Shown here one piece after another: positions 23,258 through 29,610 of a stretch of 29,610 nucleotides of DNA. Every line of letters starts with the position of its first letter. Positions within the stretch are counted from its first letter, which is position 1. The notes beneath the pieces are model-generated. The model did not search any database and was not told the origin of the DNA. It saw only the letters and a list, made by a program, of their open reading frames with translations. Origin of the DNA: UBA2730 sp022793235 (GTDB taxonomy: Bacteria > Bacillota_I > Bacilli_A > RF39 > UBA660); the NCBI GenBank assembly GCA_949745755.1, contig CATJZL010000114.1, forward strand, positions 1-29,610, read 5' to 3'. A program made the translations under genes and the position numbers.

Positions 23258-24235
23258 CTATAACATCATATCAAGGCGTGCCTCTTCAATCTCTGTTGTA
23301 AAGGAAACATCAAATTGAATAAGTGACTTTTTGATGACATCTGGATAAATATGTTTACTATTCTCAATCGCCTTTCTAAAATCTAAAATATTTACCTGAT
23401 TTCGATTATCGAATAAAGCATAACTAAATGCATCTTGAATCATAGTAAGTGTTACATCTGGATATCTGGACCCTATCTCATAAATTCTTTTAAATTCACT
23501 TGTAATATCTGTTAAAAATTCCATAATGGTCTTTTTAATAAAATTAGAATACAAAAGAGTAGCACCTGTTCTCTTCTCAATTTTTGGAAGAGTACCCATA
23601 CAAATTTCAATATTTTGTTCTCTTGTTGGTTCCTCAACAATAACTTTTTGAAAACGACGAACAAAAGCCTTATCTCTTAAAATGTAACGTTCATACTCTT
23701 CTGTAGTCGTAGCACCTATAACTTTAATATCTCCACGATCTAGACCTGGCTTAAACATATTAGCAAAATCAAGGCTTTCTCCTTTAGAACCCATTAAAGT
23801 GTGAATCTCATCTATAAACAAAATTAAATTAGAGTATTCTTTTAACTCTTCAATTAAATTTTGTATCTTTGCTTCTCCTGTAACAGGATCAATACCAAGT
23901 AGAGCCGAAGTATTCACTTTAATAATTTCATATTTCTTTAATATATCAGGTACCTGCCCTCTTTGTATTAAATAGGCAAGTCCTTCTACAATAGCAGTTT
24001 TACCAACACCAGGTTTCCCAGTTAAAATGGCAGATTTATCAGGGGTTAAAAGAATAAGCATCAATTCTTTCAATTCCTTATCCCTTCCAATAGATGGATT
24101 CGTAATATATTCGTTTTTATTAAAATTTGTTCCATAAGTATTTAAAATACTAATTCTTTTTTCTTTAATATTAAAATCCGTATCATGATTTATATTGCGA
24201 TTCATATGACTCAAATTTGTTATTTCTTCATTCAT
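23258..24235 (-). CDS. Stand-alone Clp-D1-like AAA+ ATPase
   Basis: The protein has 325 residues and one AAA+ module like the first ATPase domain of ClpA/B/C. After about 45 variable residues comes NPSIGRDKELKELM, then Walker A GKPGVGKT (73-80), Walker B LILFIDEIH (137-145), sensor 1 GATTTEEY (174-181) and the arginine-finger region KAFVRRFQ (189-196). The Clp N-domain, middle domain and second AAA+ domain are all absent, and no frame remnant follows. The aromatic pore loop of Clp D1 (KYRGEFE) is replaced by IDPVTGEAK, so substrate threading is doubtful. It lies 55 bp after the SleC-type gene and 17 bp before the CmpB-like gene. Its role is unknown. Confidence 0.85.
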   Translation of the reverse strand: MNEEITNLSHMNRNINHDTDFNIKEKRISILNTYGTNFNKNEYITNPSIGRDKELKELMLILLTPDKSAILTGKPGVGKTAIVEGLAYLIQRGQVPDILKKYEIIKVNTSALLGIDPVTGEAKIQNLIEELKEYSNLILFIDEIHTLMGSKGESLDFANMFKPGLDRGDIKVIGATTTEEYERYILRDKAFVRRFQKVIVEEPTREQNIEICMGTLPKIEKRTGATLLYSNFIKKTIMEFLTDITSEFKRIYEIGSRYPDVTLTMIQDAFSYALFDNRNQVNILDFRKAIENSKHIYPDVIKKSLIQFDVSFTTEIEEARLDMML

Positions 24236-24290
24236 TTTAGACCCTACTTTCTTCTTTTATTCTATTTTAATTCTAACAGATTTCTATAAA

Positions 24291-25505
24291 TTAATAAACA
24301 CCTCTTAACATATTTTTAACAGAAACATAAATATAAGAGATTCTATACCAAGTTGCAAAATCCACAATGCCCGTCGCGACAATAGAAAAAATATTTTGAA
24401 AAGTTTTGACAGCAGATGTTGTATCATCGCCAAAATAACCATTAGCCTCTGCAATTTTCCTAATAGCAGGATAACTTCCACGAATATAGTTTAACTGATT
24501 TTGAATCACCTGTACATCAATATCACAATCACCATTCTTTAAAATTTTACCAGGATAAGAATATGGATACTCTTCAACAGTAGAAGCTGTAGCAAGTACA
24601 ACATTTCCATAATAATATCTTAATATATCATAAGCTTTATATCCCTGATCTCCCAAATACTTTGACCCCCATTGGCTTAAATAACCAGCCTCTTCTGTAG
24701 TAGATCGATAATGAGCAAGAAGCGGTTGAGGTAAACTAGGAAATTTTATATAAGTTGTAAAAATCTCATCTACAACATCTGCAATAGATGCAAAAATAGT
24801 TCGTCCTCTTGTATATTTCTGATCATAAGTAGTAGTAGAAGTAATAGTAAAATCATATCCCTTAGAAATATACCATTCCGTATAAATACGATTTAATGTA
24901 AAAGAAATAATAGCAAGCACATTCGCCTTTATTGTCTCCCTAGGCCAAGTACTATAAATTTCAGAACAAGCTACATTCTTAATATAATCTGTAAAAGGAA
25001 CAATATAGCTATTTGCATTTTGATTGGACGGAATTCCATCATGAACAATAATCGTTTTAGGAATCATAACTTCTTTTAAAACATAAGGAGCTGTTTCTTC
25101 AGTAATCTCATCTTCCACATTTTTCGGATATTCCCCCCAAAGTGTAGGTGGATCAATTTCAACTATACTCTTTGCATTTAAATTTTCTGTCTCATTGGTT
25201 AAGTAAATATCTTGAATAGATAATTCTCCTGCATAAATTTCAACTTGATCATATTGAGCGGTTGTAAGTCCTTCTTTAGAAACAATAACAGTATAAATAC
25301 TATAAGGTCTCACCTCTGTTTGTTCTGTCAAAGAATATTCAACATTTGGCGCCAAAAGCTCCACTTTTTCTGCTTGACCAGATTCATTGGTAAAAAGCTC
25401 CAGATTCGTATTTTCTCCAAGGATTCGCACCCTAGCATTTTCTACAGGTTGAGCAATATTGTCCACATAAACATTGACAAGTAAATAACCTTTTTCATCA
25501 TTCAT
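24291..25505 (-). CDS. sleC: SleC-type spore cortex-lytic enzyme
   Basis: SleC is the clostridial enzyme that degrades spore cortex peptidoglycan at germination, made as an inactive precursor. The 404-residue product starts at ATG 25505, 6 nt after GAGGTG. Order of parts: an N-terminal carboxypeptidase-regulatory-like beta domain (LLVNVYVDNIAQPVENARVRI), a linker with EVRPYSIYTVIVSKEG, a SpoIID-like lytic domain from about residue 150 (IVHDGIPS, IKNVACSEIYSTWPRETIKANVLAI with candidate catalytic Glu182, ITSTTTYDQKY, QWGSKYLGDQGY), and a C-terminal PG_binding_1 domain (VQVIQNQLNYIRGSYPAI...YFGDDTTSAVKTFQ). No signal peptide is visible. Csp activating proteases are not in the window. Confidence 0.85.
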   Translation of the reverse strand: MNDEKGYLLVNVYVDNIAQPVENARVRILGENTNLELFTNESGQAEKVELLAPNVEYSLTEQTEVRPYSIYTVIVSKEGLTTAQYDQVEIYAGELSIQDIYLTNETENLNAKSIVEIDPPTLWGEYPKNVEDEITEETAPYVLKEVMIPKTIIVHDGIPSNQNANSYIVPFTDYIKNVACSEIYSTWPRETIKANVLAIISFTLNRIYTEWYISKGYDFTITSTTTYDQKYTRGRTIFASIADVVDEIFTTYIKFPSLPQPLLAHYRSTTEEAGYLSQWGSKYLGDQGYKAYDILRYYYGNVVLATASTVEEYPYSYPGKILKNGDCDIDVQVIQNQLNYIRGSYPAIRKIAEANGYFGDDTTSAVKTFQNIFSIVATGIVDFATWYRISYIYVSVKNMLRGVY

Positions 25506-25521
25506 ATAATTCACCTCATTA

Positions 25522-25551
25522 TAGTATATTCTAGTTATTTGTCACCTACGC
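25522..25551 (-). promoter_or_regulatory. Possible sigma-G-type promoter of the SleC-type gene
   Basis: Reverse-strand TATACTA (25522-25528) resembles CATACTA, and GCGTA (25547-25551) is one mismatch from GHATR at 18-bp spacing. It is weaker than the sspI and gpr promoters. Confidence 0.4.
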
Positions 25552-25581
25552 CCTCTTTTTTCTATATAATATAAAAAGAGG
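25552..25581 (+). promoter_or_regulatory. Dyad before the LysM gene
   Basis: CCTCTTTTT (25552-25560) and AAAAAGAGG (25573-25581) form a perfect 9-bp inverted repeat around an AT-rich 12-nt centre containing TATATAATAT. The right arm contains the ribosome-binding site of the LysM gene. It could be an operator or an RNA hairpin. Confidence 0.4.
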
Positions 25582-25588
25582 TGAAAAA

Positions 25589-26707
25589 ATGAACAATTAT
25601 AAAACATTAAGATTAAATGATACAGGGGATGAAGTCAAAATAATACAACAACTTTTAAAAATAGCAGGATTTTATTCAGCCAGTATAACAGGAAGTTTTG
25701 ATACCACAACAGAAAATGCAGTAAAAGAGTTCCAAAGAGAAAATAATCTCAGAATAACAGGTGTTGTAAACAAAGAAACTTGGGATAAGCTAATAAAACA
25801 AACAGAAAATACAAATAAGCAATTCGAAAACATTTTTCTACCATTAAATTCAAATACAAATATAAAAGAAATGCAACAAAAATTAAAGGAAACCCTTTAT
25901 TATGATGGCGAAATTACAGGAGAATATGATGAAGCAACAAGAAATGCCATAAAAAGATTTCAATTAAACAATGACATATTAGCAAACGGAATTTTAAATA
26001 CAAAAACAATAAATACAATTGATGAAACCTACTCTAGCCTAATCGATTGTACATTAATAGATAATGAGGAAAAAGACCTAGAAACATACATAGTACAAAA
26101 AGGAGATACCCTTTATTCTATTGCCAAAGAATTTAATACAACAGTAGATTATTTAAAAAAGATAAATAATCTACTCTCAAATACTCTAATTATAGGCACA
26201 AAAATTTTAGTACCGAAAAAAAACAATTCAAATAATACAACAACCTATTATATAGTACAAAAAGGAGATACTCTATATAGTATAAGTAGAGCCTATAATG
26301 TATCTGTAGAAGAATTAAAAAAAGCAAATAATTTAACAAGTAATACTTTATCAATTGGACAAAAATTAATAATTCCAAATAATGAAGAAGATTATGAGAC
26401 CTATATAGTACAAAAAGGAGATACCTTATATTCTATTTCAAAAAAATTCAATGTCTCTGTAAACGAAATTATGAATTTAAACAATTTATCAAACAGTATT
26501 TTAACTCCTGGACAAACGCTTGTAATACCAAAAAAAGAAAATAATGACAATCAAACAATTTATCAAAACTATATAGTACAAAAAGGAGATACTCTATTTT
26601 CAATTTCTAAAAAATTCAATGTAGATGTAGACACCATAAAAAAAATAAACAATTTAACTAGTAATACTTTATCAATTGGACAAGAGTTAAAAATACCAAG
26701 TATCTAA
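25589..26707 (+). CDS. Protein with two PG-binding domains and four LysM repeats
   Basis: The 372-residue protein consists entirely of peptidoglycan-binding modules: PG_binding_1 at about residues 5-70 (LNDTGDEVKIIQQLLKIAGFY, AVKEFQRENNLRITGVVNKETWDKL), a second, more divergent one at about 88-150, then LysM domains at 166-210, 219-264, 270-315 and 326-371, each opening YIVQKGDTLYSI or close to it. No catalytic domain and no signal peptide are visible. A LysM protein without a signal fits delivery from the mother cell to the spore surface or cortex, as known for SafA-type proteins; this is inference, helped by the divergent SleC-type gene. GAGGTG precedes the ATG. Confidence 0.85.
   Translation: MNNYKTLRLNDTGDEVKIIQQLLKIAGFYSASITGSFDTTTENAVKEFQRENNLRITGVVNKETWDKLIKQTENTNKQFENIFLPLNSNTNIKEMQQKLKETLYYDGEITGEYDEATRNAIKRFQLNNDILANGILNTKTINTIDETYSSLIDCTLIDNEEKDLETYIVQKGDTLYSIAKEFNTTVDYLKKINNLLSNTLIIGTKILVPKKNNSNNTTTYYIVQKGDTLYSISRAYNVSVEELKKANNLTSNTLSIGQKLIIPNNEEDYETYIVQKGDTLYSISKKFNVSVNEIMNLNNLSNSILTPGQTLVIPKKENNDNQTIYQNYIVQKGDTLFSISKKFNVDVDTIKKINNLTSNTLSIGQELKIPSI
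26090..26592 (+). repeat. Four near-identical LysM-coding repeats
   Basis: The 20-mer ATAGTACAAAAAGGAGATAC occurs identically at 26090, 26252, 26405 and 26573 (periods 162, 153 and 168 bp), inside the four LysM domains. Identity at DNA level, including third positions, suggests recent duplication or gene conversion within the gene. Confidence 0.8.
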
Positions 26708-26717
26708 AAAAGAAAAT

Positions 26718-26757
26718 AAAAAGAGTCGAAAATATTTACATAAACTCGACTTTTTTT
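26718..26757. terminator. Bidirectional terminator between the LysM and P-type ATPase genes
   Basis: AAAAAGAGTCGA and TCGACTTTTTTT form a 12-bp stem (one G-U) around a 16-nt loop. T-runs follow on both strands, so it can serve the two convergent genes. Confidence 0.8.
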
Positions 26758-26835
26758 ATTTTTGACAAGAATTCCTTTTTATAAATATTCCTTCTTATTT
26801 ACAAAACACTTCCTACTAAAACATATTCTTTACAC

Positions 26836-29502
26836 TCAAATGCTTTTATATTTTGTTTTTTTATAAGCTTCCATTAATAATAATATAGTAAGGGAAAGAA
26901 TAAACAAATGAAGCAAATGAAAAAAAGGAATAGGAGTAATTTTTAAAATATGAGCAAGAGGCTCTATTTCCATCATAATAATTTGTAATAAAATAGAAGC
27001 TCCAACTCCAAATACAATAAACATATTACTCTTAAGCGATATTTGAAAAGCTGATTTTTTTTCACTTCTACAATTAAAGACATGAATATTTTGAATAAAT
27101 ACCATAAGAGCCATAATATAACTTCTAGCCACTAAAATATCTAACTTGACAATACAAATTAAATAGTACCAGACAAGAAAGACTAACATGCCTATAATTA
27201 AGCCAGATACAAATACTTCTTCCATCAAGTTGCGATCAAATAAATTTTCATCTGTATCTCTAACTTGCTCATGCATAATATCCTTTTCAGCTTTTTCAAA
27301 AGATAAAGCAAAATCTTGAATACCATCTGTGACAACATTAAGCCATAAAAGTTGAATAGCCACAAGAGGAAGTTCCAAATTGAATAAAATAGATAAGCAA
27401 AAAAACAGTACTTCTGCTAGACCACAAGATAATAAAAAGAAAATGATTTTTCGAATATTTGCATAAGCTACCCTTCCTTCTTTAATTCCATTTACAATAG
27501 ACTTAAAGTTATTATCTATAATAACCATATCTGCAACATCTTTGCTAATATCTGTTCCACTTCCCATACTCACACCAATATTGGCACTTTTAAGAGCAGG
27601 AGCATCATTTACCCCATCACCTGTTACCGCTACAAACTCTCCACTTCGCTTTAAAGAATTAACAATTTCCAACTTTTCTAAAGGACTAACTCTAGAAAAC
27701 ACACACTTAGTCTGCACAAAAGAATCAAATGACTTTTCACCCTTTGCAAAAGCTTTTCTTACATCATCACTTGTCGCAACTAAAGAATAATCATCTGTAA
27801 TATCTAACTCCTTAGCAATAGCAAAGGCAGTTAACGGATGATCTCCCGTAATCATCATAACCCGAATACCTGCACTCCTACATTCCTGAATAGATTTTAT
27901 GGCATCTTTACGAATAGGATCAATAAAAGCAACCATTCCCATAAAAGTTAAATTCTTTATATCTTTTTCAGTATAACTCTTTTTATTTGCAACTCGACCA
28001 CAAGCGATAGTAAGCACCCTGTATCCCTCTTTTGCAAGCAATTCATTCTGCTTTTCTAACAACTTTGTATCATGATTCTTAACTAAATCTGTCTTTGTAC
28101 AAAAAGCACAAACTTTTTCAAAAGAACCTTTTATTGTACAATATGCCTTCCCATCTCGTTCAAAAAAAGTAGCAGAATATCTATTTTCAGACTCATAAGG
28201 TATCCTAGATAAAATCTTAATATCTCTCTCTTCTACCTCTAATTTTTTACCTAATATTTTAAAAGCAATATCAATAGAATCTCCCATAACCTTTCTAGAT
28301 GTAACAGTAGCCTCATTATTAATAGAACCAAATAAAGCAAGATCTTGGACTTTCTCTATTTGAGTAGAACTTTCATTTTCACAAGTTAATGTTCCTACCC
28401 TATCATAACCTGTCCCTGAAACTAAATAAGAAGAACCATCTGGTAAAAGAATTTTTTTAGCCATTTGTTCATTTACAGTAAGTGTACCTGTCTTATCTGT
28501 TGCAATAACAGTACAACTACCTAATGCTTCAGCTGAATTCAATTTTTTTACCACTACATTCTTTCGAGCCATCCTTGTAGAAGCAATAGAAAGAGCCATA
28601 GTAAGAGCTAACGGCAATCCCTCTGGCATAGCAGAAACAGAAAGGGCCACAACAGATAAAAATATCTCACTGTGATCTACATTTTTATAAAGAAGTAAAA
28701 AAGTAATCATAATAGCAATAATCAAAACAAGAAAACTTATTTGCCTAGATAGTTTTTCAATACGAAGAGTAAGTGGAGATTTTTCCTCTTCTGTATGATG
28801 AATAGTATCAGCAATATGGCCTATTTCAGTATGACTGGAAACACCTACAACCAAAGCAAGGCATCTTCCTTTAACGATGGTTGTTCCAGAAAAAAGCATA
28901 TTACTCTGTTCAGCTAACGAAAGATGAGATTTGTTTAATGCTCTATCATTCTTTTCTACTTGTATACTCTCACCAGTTAAAATAGATTCATCAACCATTA
29001 AATTGGTAGACTCAATAATACGAAGATCTGCACTCACTCTCTCACCAGACTCCAATAAAACAACATCCCCTAAAACCAGATCTTCCGAAGCTATACTGAT
29101 CTCCTTATTATCTCTAAGAACAGTTGCTGTATAAGAAACTAGTTTAGATAAACTATCCATAGTACGATTAGCTTTATTCTCTTCATACGTTCCAACAATA
29201 GCATCTATCATGATAATAAAGAAAATAACCAGTGCATCAAAAACTTCTCCTACAAATAAAGAAGCTAAAATAGCAACAAATAAAAGTAAAAGTATTGGAT
29301 CCTTAAATTCACTAAAAAATAGTTTTAAAAGACTATCCTTTTTCTTTTTTGGTAAAATATTTTTCCCATTTTTAAGCAATCTTTTCTCTGCTTCTTTTGA
29401 ACTAAGACCCCTTTCATCTGTAGAAAGAATTCTACAAATATCATGTATTTCCCTTTGATACCATTTATCTTTTATAATAACCACCTCTATTCTTATCTTC
29501 AT
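26836..29502 (-). CDS. Type II (Ca2+-type) cation-transporting P-type ATPase
   Basis: This is a full-length P-type ATPase of about 880-888 residues. It has the N-terminal cation ATPase domain (GLSSKEAEKRLLKNGKNILP), the actuator loop with LTGES, M4 with PEGLP (293-297), the phosphorylation site DKTGTLT (Asp336), the nucleotide-binding domain, MITGDHPLTA, TGDGVNDAPALKSANIGVSMG and six C-terminal helices. PEGLPLALT resembles calcium pumps of the PMCA/SERCA groups. M6 reads LNVVTDGIQDFALSFE, keeping N-x-x-T-D but differing after it, so Ca2+ export is likely but not certain. The coordinates use the ATG at 29502. That ATG overlaps a TATAATG -10, and a strong GAGGTG points instead to an AUA at 29475 as the start. 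Confidence 0.93.
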   Translation of the reverse strand: MKIRIEVVIIKDKWYQREIHDICRILSTDERGLSSKEAEKRLLKNGKNILPKKKKDSLLKLFFSEFKDPILLLLFVAILASLFVGEVFDALVIFFIIMIDAIVGTYEENKANRTMDSLSKLVSYTATVLRDNKEISIASEDLVLGDVVLLESGERVSADLRIIESTNLMVDESILTGESIQVEKNDRALNKSHLSLAEQSNMLFSGTTIVKGRCLALVVGVSSHTEIGHIADTIHHTEEEKSPLTLRIEKLSRQISFLVLIIAIMITFLLLYKNVDHSEIFLSVVALSVSAMPEGLPLALTMALSIASTRMARKNVVVKKLNSAEALGSCTVIATDKTGTLTVNEQMAKKILLPDGSSYLVSGTGYDRVGTLTCENESSTQIEKVQDLALFGSINNEATVTSRKVMGDSIDIAFKILGKKLEVEERDIKILSRIPYESENRYSATFFERDGKAYCTIKGSFEKVCAFCTKTDLVKNHDTKLLEKQNELLAKEGYRVLTIACGRVANKKSYTEKDIKNLTFMGMVAFIDPIRKDAIKSIQECRSAGIRVMMITGDHPLTAFAIAKELDITDDYSLVATSDDVRKAFAKGEKSFDSFVQTKCVFSRVSPLEKLEIVNSLKRSGEFVAVTGDGVNDAPALKSANIGVSMGSGTDISKDVADMVIIDNNFKSIVNGIKEGRVAYANIRKIIFFLLSCGLAEVLFFCLSILFNLELPLVAIQLLWLNVVTDGIQDFALSFEKAEKDIMHEQVRDTDENLFDRNLMEEVFVSGLIIGMLVFLVWYYLICIVKLDILVARSYIMALMVFIQNIHVFNCRSEKKSAFQISLKSNMFIVFGVGASILLQIIMMEIEPLAHILKITPIPFFHLLHLFILSLTILLLMEAYKKTKYKSI

Positions 29503-29529
29503 TATACCTTATTTTTATTTATCTGAAAA
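29501..29529 (-). promoter_or_regulatory. Promoter of the P-type ATPase gene
   Basis: Reverse-strand TATAAT (29501-29506) is perfect and TTTTCA (29524-29529) lies 17 bp upstream. Transcription would begin near 29494, downstream of the only ATG at 29502. GAGGTG at 29482-29487 is then the ribosome-binding site. Confidence 0.55.
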
Positions 29530-29610
29530 CGAAAAAAATGAATATTATTTCTACAATATTCATAGTCAAACAAAAATCCAAAAAATGATTATGATTTATT
29601 TTATAAAAAA

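Noticed and set aside
23258..24235. The AAA+ gene as a frameshifted or truncated clpC
   Set aside because: No middle-domain or second-ATPase remnants occur in any frame downstream; the next gene begins 17 bp after its stop.
26190..26378. Reverse-strand hydrophobic frame inside the LysM gene
   Set aside because: Leu/Tyr-rich shadow of the LysM repeats; no start signals.
26090..26592. Regularly spaced identical 20-mers suggesting a CRISPR array
   Set aside because: The spacing is 153-168 bp, the repeats lie in frame inside LysM domains, and no cas genes are present.
1..29610. Recoding of UGA as tryptophan, as in some AT-rich relatives of Mollicutes
   Set aside because: UGA ends cdd and the P-type ATPase at normal family lengths, and UGG codes Trp throughout.

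Overview
The window is a very AT-rich chromosomal segment of an endospore-forming, low-GC Bacillota (Firmicutes). The evidence is the set of sporulation and germination genes (sspI, gpr, spoIIP, yqfC, yqfD, a sleC-type cortex-lytic enzyme) embedded in housekeeping blocks whose order follows Bacillus: gpr-spoIIP divergent from rpsT, and yqfC-yqfD-...-ybeY-dgkA-cdd-era-yqzL-recO. The SleC-type enzyme is more typical of clostridia. UGA is used as a stop (for example at the ends of cdd and the P-type ATPase), so the genetic code is standard. I see no tRNA, rRNA, CRISPR array, phage or insertion sequence. It reads as a compact core chromosome, probably of an uncultured gut-type lineage; that last point is inference.

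Layout. 1-3.6 kb is an accessory stretch: a HIRAN-domain protein, an unrecognised Cys-containing protein, a GNAT acetyltransferase and a membrane-anchored hypothetical. 3.66-6.23 kb is a spore block: sspI (+) behind a sigma-G-type promoter, facing a gpr-spoIIP-small membrane protein unit (-). 6.3-7.7 kb carries rpsT and a transglutaminase-like protein (+). 7.7-11.7 kb is a DNA-repair unit uvrC-prepilin-mutL (-). A TasA-like surface protein follows at 11.9-12.5 kb. 12.5-17.6 kb is a tightly overlapped operon, yqfC-yqfD-vanZ-like-ybeY-dgkA-cdd-era-yqzL-recO (-); phoH and yqfF, which sit inside this block in Bacillus, are absent and a VanZ-like gene lies in their place. 17.6-19.7 kb is a four-gene operon of unknown membrane and zinc-ribbon proteins. 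20.0-22.4 kb is htpG with a CIRCE operator, followed by a GNAT gene. 22.5-25.5 kb is a putative operon of the SleC-type enzyme, a stand-alone Clp-D1-like AAA+ ATPase and a CmpB-like membrane protein, divergent from a gene for a PG-binding/LysM protein. 26.8-29.5 kb is a type II cation P-type ATPase that seems to lack a usable AUG start.

How the parts fit. SspI coats forespore DNA and related proteins are degraded by GPR at germination. SpoIIP remodels septal peptidoglycan during engulfment, YqfC/YqfD belong to the mother-cell programme, and the SleC-type enzyme with the LysM protein acts on the cortex. RecO, UvrC, MutL and HtpG are general repair and stress functions. The most unusual points are the SleC/AAA+/CmpB operon, the overlapping divergent rpsT/gpr promoters, the hairpin covering the spoIIP ribosome-binding site, CIRCE control of htpG, and the apparent AUA or AUU start of the P-type ATPase.
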